Assembly: GCF_024499015.1 (NCBI RefSeq)
Contig: NZ_CP098604.1
Location: 4,526,001 to 4,590,000, forward strand
Source: Xanthomonas hortorum pv. pelargonii
GTDB taxonomy: Bacteria > Pseudomonadota > Gammaproteobacteria > Xanthomonadales > Xanthomonadaceae
Length of the DNA: 64,000 nt
Direction of reading: 5' to 3'
Shown: piece by piece, positions 17,900 to 26,191 of the stretch
Layout of the letters: each line of letters starts with the position of its first letter
Numbering within the stretch: the first letter of the stretch is position 1
Position numbers and translations under genes: made by a program
Notes under the pieces: model-generated
Told to the model about the DNA's origin: nothing
The model's database searches: none
Seen by the model: the letters and a program-made list of their open reading frames with translations, nothing else

Positions 17900-19570
17900 T
17901 CAGATCGGCGAATCAGGCAATACCGAGTGGTAAGCAATGAAGGCATCATTGCACTGCAGCGGTGTGCCCGGCCCAGGCTTGCCTTGCAGTTGCACATCGT
18001 TGGGCACCGATTCCGACAGCTGATCGAAGAAGCTCACCGGGCCGCCCTTGAAGGTGAAGTGCGTCGCGCCCGGATTGCTGGCCGGCCCGCCGAAATGCGG
18101 CTTTGCGAACGAGATCGGGCCACCTTCCAGCACCACGTTGTCCAGCGAAAGGATGATCGGCAAGGTGGTGGTCGCATCGCGATAGCCGTAGAAGCTCAGC
18201 TCACCGCCGCCAAACGCCTTGGAACCGAGCGAGTGCACGTTGGTCAACGCAATACCGCTGAAATTGGGCAGCTTGTTGCGCACCGCTGCATTGGCGTAGT
18301 TGGCATCAAATACCAGGGGCCTGGCAACGCCGCGCATGCAGACGTTTTCGAAACTGATGTCGTAGACCTGGCCGCCACGGCTGCCATCGGATTTGATGCG
18401 CAGGCCGTTAGCCGAATACGGATCGGAGTTCACGTCGTTGCTGTCGAAGCCATCGATGCTCAAGCCGCGTACGGCGATATGGCGCATGCCCGAATCGGTT
18501 TCGCTGCCCAGCGAAAAACCGTGCGTGTAATAGAACTGGTTATAGGCGAACAGCATGTTTTCCGAGGCGATGCTGCGCTTGCTGCTGGCATGCGCCTTGA
18601 TCGCAACGCCATCGTCGCCGGTGCCGATATACGAGTAGGCCAGCAATACTTTCTTCGACTGGCCAGGGTCGAAGCCATCGGTGTTCTTGGCTGTTTCCGG
18701 AGTGAAACAGGTCGCATGCGGATTGACGTCAGGCGTGCTGCCGGCCGGGCAGCGATAGCCGGGACGTGAGTAGACCAGGCTGGGCGCGAGAATCTTGATG
18801 CCCCATGCCGTCAAGCCGACCACGTTATCGGTGGTGACGTGGAAGTTGGGCGAGTTTTCCAGGGTGATGTCGTACAGGGTGAAGTCGCTGCTGTCGTCGA
18901 TCTGCAGCAGGCGCGGTACGTGCTGGCTCAGGCCCTTGGTGACGTTGAGATAGGCCAGATCCCACCAGCTGGCGGTGCCGGCATTGGGTCCGGCGGTGAG
19001 CGTGCTGCCGCCGCGGCCATCGATCTTGCCGGCGCCCACAATGGCGCTGTTGGCGGTATCGGCCACATGGATCAGCGGGTTGCAGGATTTGGCCTTGTCG
19101 CTGGTGGCGGTGCCACAGGTGCCCAGGCCATTGTCGTAGTCGCGCGGATTGCGCGAGCCGAACAAGGTGACGCCGCGGTCGATCCACAGCGTGACCCCGC
19201 TCTTGATCGTCAACGGGCCGCTCAACACGCCCGACTCGCCGGCATCGCCGGTGACCAGACGCACCGCGCCGCCGGCGGGGCAGTCATCGATGGCCGCTTG
19301 CAAACGCGCGGTATCGCGCTTGGATTGCGCCGGATCGCTATCGAGCGCATCCAGCGAACCGGCAACCGGCACCAGCGCGGCCTTGAGCGTTGCGCAGACC
19401 TGCGTCGGTAGCGTGGGCTGCTGGATCACGCCCCAACTGGTGGAGATGCTGTGCGCGGTATCGGGCAGGTCCTGTTCATGCGGACGCGCCGCACCGGCCT
19501 GGAAGGTGGATAGGCCGAGCAGGGCGAGCGTCAAGGGCGCGACAGCCGGAAAAGCGGGCGGGTATTGCAT
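17900..19570 (-). CDS. Secreted polygalacturonase (glycoside hydrolase family 28)
   Basis: Pectin-degrading endo- or exo-polygalacturonase, exported to the periplasm and then probably by the type II system. 556 residues from ATG 19570, with GGAG 12 bp upstream and a signal peptide (PLTLALLGLSTFQAGA). GH28 residues: NTDGFDP, GTGDDGVAIKA (paired Asp), THGFSLGSE (the usual Gly before His is Thr) and LRIKSDG. The 16-residue longer start at 19618 was rejected. A PIP box with -10 box about 200 bp upstream marks it as a likely HrpX target, as reported for Xanthomonas polygalacturonases. Confidence 0.9.
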   Translation of the reverse strand: MQYPPAFPAVAPLTLALLGLSTFQAGAARPHEQDLPDTAHSISTSWGVIQQPTLPTQVCATLKAALVPVAGSLDALDSDPAQSKRDTARLQAAIDDCPAGGAVRLVTGDAGESGVLSGPLTIKSGVTLWIDRGVTLFGSRNPRDYDNGLGTCGTATSDKAKSCNPLIHVADTANSAIVGAGKIDGRGGSTLTAGPNAGTASWWDLAYLNVTKGLSQHVPRLLQIDDSSDFTLYDITLENSPNFHVTTDNVVGLTAWGIKILAPSLVYSRPGYRCPAGSTPDVNPHATCFTPETAKNTDGFDPGQSKKVLLAYSYIGTGDDGVAIKAHASSKRSIASENMLFAYNQFYYTHGFSLGSETDSGMRHIAVRGLSIDGFDSNDVNSDPYSANGLRIKSDGSRGGQVYDISFENVCMRGVARPLVFDANYANAAVRNKLPNFSGIALTNVHSLGSKAFGGGELSFYGYRDATTTLPIILSLDNVVLEGGPISFAKPHFGGPASNPGATHFTFKGGPVSFFDQLSESVPNDVQLQGKPGPGTPLQCNDAFIAYHSVLPDSPI

Positions 19571-19738
19571 GGTGGACGACTCCAGTGGCGTAAAGCGCGG
19601 GGGTGGTGGATGAACCATGTCTGCAGAAGATAGCCGCGCTGCTGTGTTGCGTTTGCGTGACTGCAGTCGCGATCAACAGTTGCCGATGCGCATGTCGTCT
19701 CGGCGCCGCTGATGTTGGTCGGTGGCAATCGATGCTCA

Positions 19739-19800
19739 AGGGTGGTGCCTTACGCCAAGGAGCGTGTTCGGATGGGCGAATCCAGCGCCGCATCGCCGAA
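19739..19800 (-). promoter_or_regulatory. PIP box and -10 box for the polygalacturonase
   Basis: Minus strand: TTCGG-N15-TTCGC at 19800-19776, fitting the relaxed TTCGB-N15-TTCGB consensus, then 31 bp to CACCCT (19744-19739), which fits YANNNT. The 30-32 bp spacing is the rule for HrpX-bound promoters. It would give a leader of about 160 bases to ATG 19570. Confidence 0.65.
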
Positions 19801-19819
19801 GCGGACAGGCCGCTTCGGC

Positions 19820-19843
19820 CTAAGAGCGTCTAACAAAACTACT
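19820..19843 (+). repeat. Left 24-bp inverted terminus of the locus 3 unit
   Basis: Begins CTAAGAGCGTCTAACAAAA and ends CTACT. Its inverse is found in two pieces, 20321-20334 and 21194-21203, separated by the IS; joined, they match 23 of 24 bases. The unit bounded by these termini carries the B3 and A3 repeats. Confidence 0.75.
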
Positions 19844-20012
19844 GCGCGGCCGGTGCTCGGAATCGGCATGTACCCTCGTACACTGCGGTTCTGAGCGCGC
19901 CGTCCGCACCACCTAGCGAGCGAGCGCCTGACAGTGGGTGCAGTGGTTTTGTCGGCCGCATCTTGGTGGATGCAGTCAAAAGTCAAGATCAAACGCTGAA
20001 TGGGTCGAATGC

Positions 20013-20115
20013 GCGGTGCCCTCACCGCTCGCGGGACACGCCGTGAATCCGTCCGTGGAGGCTCGGTGGCGGCATCCATGCCGCCACACGGTCCCGCAAT
20101 CGGTGAGGACACCGC
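20013..20115 (-). repeat. Structured repeat B, locus 3 (inverted)
   Basis: B element on the minus strand. The whole B-spacer-A block is flipped relative to the other loci, so the internal order is conserved. 54 bp separate it from A3. Confidence 0.9.
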
Positions 20116-20169
20116 ACCAGACAGTTTGCTGGTTGCTTGAAAACATGCACACCGACCATCGCGACTGGT

Positions 20170-20271
20170 CCTTGCCCGCCCACCATCGCGGGACCTTACG
20201 CGGCATGGATGCCGCCTAAGAGCTTACAAGGACGTACTTGCAGCGTGTCCCGCGATGGTGGGTGGGCAAGG
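20170..20271 (-). repeat. Structured repeat A, locus 3 (inverted)
   Basis: A element on the minus strand, flanked on its inner side by the conserved spacer sequence ATGGTCGGTGTGCATG (read on minus). It ends about 60 bp before the IS. Confidence 0.9.
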
Positions 20272-20333
20272 GCCCTGCAGCTAGGCAGCAGATCAGCCGG
20301 CCTGCAGTGGACTGGCGTGAAGTAGTTTTGTTA

Positions 20334-21190
20334 GAGCGTGTTATGAACTTTGAAAGAGGGTGGCTGCATTTCCAAGCATCAGGATCGTGAAGACGACGAA
20401 GTGCAAATCGGCCAATGTTTCCGGCAGTCGCTCGTAGTCCCGTGCCAGCCGTCTGAAACGATTGACCCACCCGAAACTGCGCTCGACGACCCATCGGCGT
20501 GGAAGCAAAACGAAGCCTTTCTTAGCTTCTTGCAGCTTGATGACGTGCAACTCAATGCCTTCTTCCTTGGCCGCCTGTGCCGGTTCTTCGCCGGTATGGC
20601 CCTGATCCACAAACGCAATCTTGACCGTTTCACCGGTCACGTGTTGCACTTCTTGAGCCAACGAGCGCACCTGCGCGCGTTCCTGCTCATTGGCCTGCGT
20701 GACCTGGACGGCGAGCAGATGTCCTAGCGTATCGACCGCCATATGCACCTTGCTGCCCTTCTTGCGTTTATAGCCATCGTATCCAGCACGCGGCCCACTT
20801 TCACAGGTGGACTGCAGCGTTCGACCATCGAAGATGACAGCGCTTGGCTGGCCTTTCTTCCCCTGTGCCACACGCAAGAGTGAGCGCAGATCGCCGACCA
20901 TGGCTTCAAAGCAGCCAGCTTGCAGCCAACGCTGCGTTTGCTGATACACCGCCTCCCAAGGTAAAAAATCGTTGGGAAGCAATCGCCACGGTGCGCCGGC
21001 GCGTGCGATCCAGCGCAGTGCGTTGAACATCGCGCGTAGCTCATACTTGCGCTGCGGTGCCTGCACATTCATCAGCGTCAAATAGGGAGCCGCAAAAGCC
21101 CATTCTTCGTCGGAAATATCGGTGGGATAAGGCTTACGAGGCTTCATCCGTATACGTTAACGTGACAAGGGCAAAGTGCATAACACGCTC
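20334..21190 (-). mobile_element. IS5-family insertion sequence (IS1031-like group)
   Basis: About 857 bp with inverted ends GAGCGTGTTATGAACTTTG (left) and GAGCGTGTTATGCACTTTG (right, read inward), one mismatch. One transposase gene. Flanks show TA or TAG on both sides (20332-20334, 21191-21193), a likely 2-3 bp target duplication. Removing the IS restores the right 24-bp terminus of the enclosing unit, so the insertion happened after that unit was in place. Confidence 0.88.
20341..21147 (-). CDS. IS5-family DDE transposase
   Basis: 268 residues, apparently intact. N-terminal helix-turn-helix-like region SDEEWAFAAPYL and MFNALRWIARAGAPWRLLPNDF; DDE residues in IFDGRTLQST, IAFVDQGHTGE and RWVVERSFGWVNRFRRL (catalytic Glu in VVERSF). 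The single unbroken frame argues for a recent or still active element. Stop is 7 bp from the left end of the IS, which is usual for compact IS5 members. Confidence 0.92.
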   Translation of the reverse strand: MKPRKPYPTDISDEEWAFAAPYLTLMNVQAPQRKYELRAMFNALRWIARAGAPWRLLPNDFLPWEAVYQQTQRWLQAGCFEAMVGDLRSLLRVAQGKKGQPSAVIFDGRTLQSTCESGPRAGYDGYKRKKGSKVHMAVDTLGHLLAVQVTQANEQERAQVRSLAQEVQHVTGETVKIAFVDQGHTGEEPAQAAKEEGIELHVIKLQEAKKGFVLLPRRWVVERSFGWVNRFRRLARDYERLPETLADLHFVVFTILMLGNAATLFQSS

Positions 21191-21395
21191 TAGTCGCTCT
21201 TAGTCCCTGGTACGCTCGACATGGGTCTGATTGTCGGGCGTGACAGAGCCGGGGACAAAACGGATATTGATGAGAGGCGGCAGGGATTCGTATAAAGACA
21301 GCCGTAGTGAGCTAACTAGCTGTCAATATAGAATTTTTTCAAAGATTCCTGCGGCCCCTCTTTCTGTTACGCAGTGAATGCTGGAGAAATCGTGT

Positions 21396-22529
21396 TTAGT
21401 GCGGCCCCGCGGTGGATAGAACGATGCTGGGGACTCTTGCCGCATCATCAGACTTGTAGCTGTATTTCACCGGCGCATTATTGAAGGTTGAGCCGATCGC
21501 CGAATTGCCGGTTGCTGCGTCATACACGTTTTTTTTCTCGTAGAAATTGTACATGTCCCCGCTTGATTCCAGTCGAATCTGGTTGCTATTATTGGTTTTG
21601 TAAAAATAGTTTGATTCGGAAAAAACAATGCTGCCGCTACCTACCTGCAAAGCGTTGTACTGCTGCTTTTCATAGCGGCGACCATCGGCAGCGGTGCGCA
21701 TACCATTGGGCAAGGTGCTATTGTCAAAGTAGTTATTGTAGGCATGGACCCAGCCGCGGAGTAGGGGGCGCCCGGCAAGATTGGGGCCAAACCAGTTGTG
21801 GTGCATCGTCACGTGCAGCTTATTGCCACCATATACATATGAGTCATTCCTGTTGTGACCAACAAGGATTGCCAAGCGCTCATTTGCGAGGTCATGATAA
21901 TTTTTATCGACCCAGTTCCATACCGGATCCGGATTCATGTTGACCCAGCTGTTGCTGAAGTAGAAGTGATTGTACGACAGCGTGATGTAATCAGATGACC
22001 TGCCGACTGATAAAAGATCATCGCTCATGTCGTAGAAATCGCAGTGGTCGATCCAAGCATTGGATATACGCCGCAATGATACGCCCACGTAATTGATGCC
22101 AATGTTGTTGGAAGTTCCTTCGACTTGGTCAGGCAAGGCTTGCAAGTCGCCGACATTGCCAGAGAATGAGATGTTTCTGATAACCACGTTTTGAATGTTT
22201 GTCCCGGCGGGCAGCTTCTCGCCGCTAAATTTCAATTGGATATTCTGCAAAGCCGCGCCACCGCCTGCAGCACCCTCGATTGTTATGTTGTTCCAAGCTG
22301 TGCTGGAGAAATTCAGGGTGGTCAATTTTGGGCCGCCGTAGATCTTTCCACGGATGATGATATGATGGTTTTTGGCATTGAATGCCGCTTGCAGCTCTGC
22401 AAGCGTTGTCACTGTAATCGCAGTCTCGCCAGATACAGACGCTGAAGAAAATCCACCGGTTCCAGCCTTGGCGATACCAACCTGTGCGATAAAAAAAGCA
22501 AGAAACAGCGAGATAATAGAGAAATGCAA
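21396..22529 (-). CDS. Secreted pectate lyase, polysaccharide lyase family 1
   Basis: Cleaves polygalacturonate by beta-elimination with calcium; exported by the signal peptide MHFSIISLFLAFFIAQVGIA. 377 residues, starting with TTG at 22529 (AAAGG 8 bp upstream; the only upstream ATG frame hits a stop). Parallel beta-helix motifs: NIQNVVIRNISFSG, AWIDHCDFYDMSDDLLSV, LHVTMHHNWFGPNLAGRPLL. The usual RxPxxR is GRPLLR, so the first conserved Arg is replaced by Gly in this alignment. The gene is visibly AT-richer than its neighbours with many T-runs, suggesting recent transfer. An IS lies 200 bp downstream. Confidence 0.88.
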   Translation of the reverse strand: MHFSIISLFLAFFIAQVGIAKAGTGGFSSASVSGETAITVTTLAELQAAFNAKNHHIIIRGKIYGGPKLTTLNFSSTAWNNITIEGAAGGGAALQNIQLKFSGEKLPAGTNIQNVVIRNISFSGNVGDLQALPDQVEGTSNNIGINYVGVSLRRISNAWIDHCDFYDMSDDLLSVGRSSDYITLSYNHFYFSNSWVNMNPDPVWNWVDKNYHDLANERLAILVGHNRNDSYVYGGNKLHVTMHHNWFGPNLAGRPLLRGWVHAYNNYFDNSTLPNGMRTAADGRRYEKQQYNALQVGSGSIVFSESNYFYKTNNSNQIRLESSGDMYNFYEKKNVYDAATGNSAIGSTFNNAPVKYSYKSDDAARVPSIVLSTAGPH

Positions 22530-22608
22530 ATACGGACCTTTACTGGAAAGCGAAGCGTTGATGTGTGTTGCTATTCCTCATGACTACATAGCCAAGTTTG
22601 GCTACAGA

Positions 22609-22643
22609 CTGCACGCTGTTCGATTAACTCGAACAGCGTGCAG
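22609..22643 (-). terminator. Perfect 15-bp dyad after the protease-like gene
   Basis: CTGCACGCTGTTCGA and its exact inverse separated by the 5-base loop TTAAC. It lies between the stop of the protease-like gene and the pectate lyase start on the same strand, so it probably ends the upstream transcript. There is no clear T-tract, and an operator role for the lyase cannot be excluded. Confidence 0.5.
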
Positions 22644-22707
22644 GTATTCCAGAAATAACGAACGGTTATCTATCAAGTAAGAAATTACGTTACAGCGATT
22701 TGCATGC

Positions 22708-23733
22708 CTAGTTGATGGCTGCTGCCGTCTGATACAGGTTACGGATTGCTGACGTCCACTGAGGACCGAACGAGGCGTGGGTGAACTGCTCATAGGCAAA
22801 TGAGATCATGCCGACTTCGACGTCCTGCACGGGATCCTCCTCCGTCGAAACCAAAGGTGAGCCGCTGACGCCGGAGCGTGCGTCCCACTCCAGGCCCTCG
22901 ATGGCATAGTCCTTGTTCATCCATGGGTTCGGCTCTGCTGTGCTGGTCACGCTGACAGGCGTGTTCGCATTGGCACCAGGGTCGGTGTTGTAGCCTGTTG
23001 CCCGATATTCGTTGTCGTCTTCCTGACCGACGAAGCGAACACCAGATGCTCCGACAGTATTCGACAAGGTGGCGCCGGAGGGCTTCATTGTCGTGGGGGC
23101 CTGCACCTGGAAGAACGCCGTATCGTAGTCGACGGCTCGCTCTGCGACCCAGCGATTATCGGCCGTGATGGTCGTCGCAGGCCACACACCGTAGGGGGCG
23201 GTGCCGTTGTAGGCTGGCACGAACACCAAGTCCGACACAAACTTACCTGGTAGGGCAGAGACGCATCGCCCGGAGGTGGCTACGACGTTTCCGGAATCGG
23301 AGACGACCGCGTTGCCAGTGCAGCGCTGGTCCACGCCGTTCGCCCGAAAGAAGACAACGCCGAGATGAGCTGCTGGGGAGAATCCTGGAACCGGCACTGA
23401 CGGATCCGTCTTCGGCGTCGGCACCGATCCTGTCACCACCTTCAACCCTGCGCTCCGGTTTTCACCGCTGGCCAATGCCGAATTCTGCAACTCTGGCGGG
23501 TCGCCGTCGACCGGGTTGGCATCCACGAACGATGCGGAAACAGCAGCTTGCATCCGTGCGAGCGTCCAGTGGGAAGTACTCGCATCTCGCTTAGCAGTCG
23601 GAACAACGTGCTGCAGGATGGCGCCGGCGGAGAGGTTGACCGACTTGGTGCTTGCAGACACGTCGGTAATCGCTAGGATGGTGAGAATCGCGCAGGAAGC
23701 GCGCAGTGATGTGTTTTTCGGCAAATATGCCAT
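22708..23733 (-). CDS. Secreted trypsin-like serine protease homologue, catalytic His missing
   Basis: 341 residues: signal peptide (ASCAILTILAITDVSAS), a propeptide-like region to about residue 105, and a chymotrypsin-fold domain. Catalytic Asp is in VDYDTAFFQV and Ser in ARSGVSGSPLV, but the histidine block reads VVATSGRCV where TAAHC would be expected, so His is replaced by Arg. It may be inactive, act as a pseudo-protease or bind plant inhibitors, or use an altered triad. It resembles V8-like and Clavibacter Pat/Chp-type proteins in layout. A perfect PIP box lies upstream. Confidence 0.8.
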   Translation of the reverse strand: MAYLPKNTSLRASCAILTILAITDVSASTKSVNLSAGAILQHVVPTAKRDASTSHWTLARMQAAVSASFVDANPVDGDPPELQNSALASGENRSAGLKVVTGSVPTPKTDPSVPVPGFSPAAHLGVVFFRANGVDQRCTGNAVVSDSGNVVATSGRCVSALPGKFVSDLVFVPAYNGTAPYGVWPATTITADNRWVAERAVDYDTAFFQVQAPTTMKPSGATLSNTVGASGVRFVGQEDDNEYRATGYNTDPGANANTPVSVTSTAEPNPWMNKDYAIEGLEWDARSGVSGSPLVSTEEDPVQDVEVGMISFAYEQFTHASFGPQWTSAIRNLYQTAAAIN

Positions 23734-23925
23734 GATGATTTTAACCTATATGTTTTGCTTGGAGTTGAGCCACCCAAGCGGATTAATGTAATTAGAATAT
23801 ATAAATACTTTACAAGTAAATCGCAGCTATGCCCATGGTTATGGCAGATTTCCCTCGCCGCTACCATCAGCGCTACTGCTTGTTTTCCTCGAGCGCAAAT
23901 GCGCTGCATCAGCAGCATGGGTTCT

Positions 23926-23987
23926 ATCCTAACCCTGAGCCGCTCATTTGATTTGTTTTGTTGCGAATGCAATGGTGCGTGTGCGAA
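23926..23987 (-). promoter_or_regulatory. Perfect PIP box with -10 box for the protease-like gene
   Basis: Minus strand TTCGC-N15-TTCGC at 23987-23963 matches the plant-inducible-promoter consensus exactly; 31 bp later TAGGAT (23931-23926) matches YANNNT at the required distance. The predicted transcript starts near 23920, leaving a leader of about 185 bases to ATG 23733, with an in-frame TAG just before that ATG. This is the hallmark of HrpX-dependent genes. Confidence 0.85.
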
Positions 23988-24166
23988 GGTTGTTCATTCC
24001 CCATCGTCTTCCCAGGCGCGCGCCGGTAACAATGTTGGTGATGTTGTTGCCCAAGCCGAATCGCGTTGTCGCCATGTGTAGACGAAGGTGCGCATCGTCA
24101 CATGCTGTGTGCAGAGAGACTACCAGACTGGTCACCCGCGTAGACACGCGCATGCGAGACATCGAG

Positions 24167-24655
24167 ATGGCAGATCCCAAAGAGTTGCAGGAAAAATTCT
24201 GGAAAGCCTTGAAATCCGATCGCACCGTGATGCTGGGCCTGGACGGCGTCGAAGACGGCCATGCGCGCCCGATGACCGCACAGATCGAAGGTGACAGCGG
24301 CGGCCCGATCTGGTTCTTTACCTCCAAGGACAATGCGCTGATCGCGATGCTGGGGCAGGGCCGTCGCGTCATCGGCGCCTTCAGCAGCAAGGGGCATGAT
24401 CTGTTCGCCAGCATCAGTGGCGCCTTGCACGAAGACACTGACCCTGCGGTGATCGATCGCTTATGGAACCCGCACGTTGCTGCGTGGTACGAAGGCGGCA
24501 AGGACGATCCGAAATTGGCGCTACTGCGCCTGGACGCGGACCATGCACAGATCTGGCTCAATGGTTCCAGCCTGCTTGCCGGCATCAAGGTGCTGTTCGG
24601 TGTCGATCCGAAGAAGGACTATCAGGACAAGGTGGCAGACGTCCCGCTGCGTTGA
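24167..24655 (+). CDS. General stress protein 26 / pyridoxamine phosphate oxidase-like FMN-binding protein
   Basis: 162 residues from ATG 24167. Split-barrel flavin-binding fold: VMLGLDGVEDGHARPMTAQ, GPIWFFTSKDNAL, then RLWNPHVAAWYEGGKDDPKLALLRL, the typical region of Bacillus GSP26-like proteins; X. citri has a structurally characterised relative. A start at 24152 would add five residues. Divergent from the HrpX-type protease gene. Confidence 0.82.
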   Translation: MADPKELQEKFWKALKSDRTVMLGLDGVEDGHARPMTAQIEGDSGGPIWFFTSKDNALIAMLGQGRRVIGAFSSKGHDLFASISGALHEDTDPAVIDRLWNPHVAAWYEGGKDDPKLALLRLDADHAQIWLNGSSLLAGIKVLFGVDPKKDYQDKVADVPLR

Positions 24656-24841
24656 GGGTTTGTTTGGCGGATGCGGATGGTGATCAGGATCGGCAGGTGG
24701 CAACTGTTACATGCCGCAATGCACACCGGCCGCGTCCGCCTGGCGTCCGTGTCGTGTTTTTGAGCGCTTTGCTTGAAAGTCACATCTACGTGGTTTTCAG
24801 GTATCAACTGGCGCGATGCGCGCCCACCAGGGAGATGCGAC

Positions 24842-25132
24842 ATGCAACGGATCGAAATTGGCCAGATGGTATTCCTGCGCGATGGTGAAGTCGGCGTAGG
24901 CGCAATACGCGATATTCGCAACGAAGGCGCTGAACTCGTCATCAATATCGAAAACGGCGGCGATTTTGTGCTGCCTGTGTCGGTGGTGCGCGACGTACAT
25001 TCCGGCAAGGTGATGTTGGATGTCGATCAGTTGCCGGAGGAAGTGCGCGATGCGTTGCGCCACCCGCACGACAACGAGTTGCGAACCAGTCGGTATGCAG
25101 CCAGCAACCCACAGGACGGCGCGCTCAAGTAA
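24842..25132 (+). CDS. Small PRC-barrel-like protein
   Basis: 96 residues from ATG 24842, chosen because GGGAG lies 8 bp before it; the frame from 24773 lacks a ribosome site. The beta-rich segment MQRIEIGQMVFLRDGEVGVG followed by LVINIENGGDFVLPVSVVRDV resembles a PRC-barrel or DUF2171-type domain, with a polar tail. No signal peptide. Function unknown; such proteins often bind partners in stress or RNA processing. Confidence 0.65.
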   Translation: MQRIEIGQMVFLRDGEVGVGAIRDIRNEGAELVINIENGGDFVLPVSVVRDVHSGKVMLDVDQLPEEVRDALRHPHDNELRTSRYAASNPQDGALK

Positions 25133-25323
25133 GTGTTCGTCTCCCGGCGCGAGTAATGCGCAGATGCTCGGCGGCCTGGCGCGGTGCCTGAATGGTTGTC
25201 ATTGGCCGCGATGGCCGTGTCCATCTGTAGCTGAGGGCGTCCCATGCGGCATAGTGACTTTCGGGTCGTGCTGGCGGATGACCGATCTTTTACTGTCGAA
25301 TCTCAGCACAGTGGAATGGCACG

Positions 25324-26105
25324 ATGGGACTCGGCAAGCTGGCACTGGCTCTATTGATCCTTGTTGCGTTCGAGGCTTGCGGTGCAACTGCTCAACAGGA
25401 CGAAGCCCAGGTTCGATCTGCCGACGCGGCGTTCTGGAAGGCCTACAACGCCTGTGATATGCAAGCCATTGCGGGTCTGCTCACTGCGGACGTGGAGTTC
25501 TATCACGACAAGACCGGGCTCACGACCTCGCGCGAGGCGGTCGTCGACTCGTTGCGTCATGGACCCTGCGCCGACGAAACCTTGCGTCTTCGACGTGAGG
25601 CGCTCAATGACAGCATCTCGTTCCATCCGCTCAACGGCGGTTACGCGATGTTGTCGGGCCGTCACCGCTTTTATGTGCAGGAACGTGACAAAGCAGAGCG
25701 ATTGGATGGTCAAGCCGACTTCACCACGGTCTGGAAATTTGCCGATGGACGTTGGCGCATGCATCGCGTCCTCAGTTATGCGCATGGCCCCGTGCCGTAT
25801 ACGCCGCCTCCAAGAACGACAACACTCCGGTCGCGGTGCTGCAGCGCTACGCAGGCCGCTACCGCTCGCCTCGCATCGGAATCATTCAGATCGCGGTCGC
25901 CGGCGACCATCTGACGCTCACCGCCGGCAGTTTCATCGCCACGCTCTATCCGCAATCCACTACGCGTTTCTTTGCCATGGAGCGCGATCTGCGTTTTGAC
26001 TTCGAGACCAACGGCGACGGACTTTCTAAAACATTGGTGGTGTATGAAAACGGCGTCGTCAGCGAACGTGCCATGCGCGACGATCCTGCTGCGCGCGAAG
26101 AATGA
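25324..26105 (+). pseudogene. Exported SnoaL/DUF4440-like protein, frameshifted
   Basis: The first frame from ATG 25324 gives a signal peptide (LALALLILVAFEACGATA) and a SnoaL-like domain (DAAFWKAYNACDMQAIAGLL, TVWKFADGRWRMHRVLSYAH). Near 25797 the natural continuation jumps to the next frame, where YAASKNDNTPVAVLQRYAGR and a C-terminal beta domain run to the stop at 26105. The sequence GTATACGCC at the junction is what GTACGCC would become after a TA duplication. Either a real disabling mutation or a sequence error. 25133-25323 upstream shows no feature. Confidence 0.7.
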
Positions 26106-26191
26106 GCAAAGACATGTCTTGCCGGCTGCGTTCGGAAGCACTCAAGCGAGTAGATCGATGCAGGCGATCCGCCACATGACGGGTCTCTGAC

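Noticed and set aside
22530..22707. PIP box for the pectate lyase
   Set aside because: A GCGAA half-site exists at 22550 but no partner at the required 15-bp spacing.
23673..23972. 99-codon frame upstream of the protease-like gene
   Set aside because: It overlaps the PIP promoter region and the protease gene in another frame, with no family resemblance.
24656..24841. Gene between the stress protein and the PRC-barrel-like gene
   Set aside because: Only short frames without ribosome binding sites or recognisable domains.
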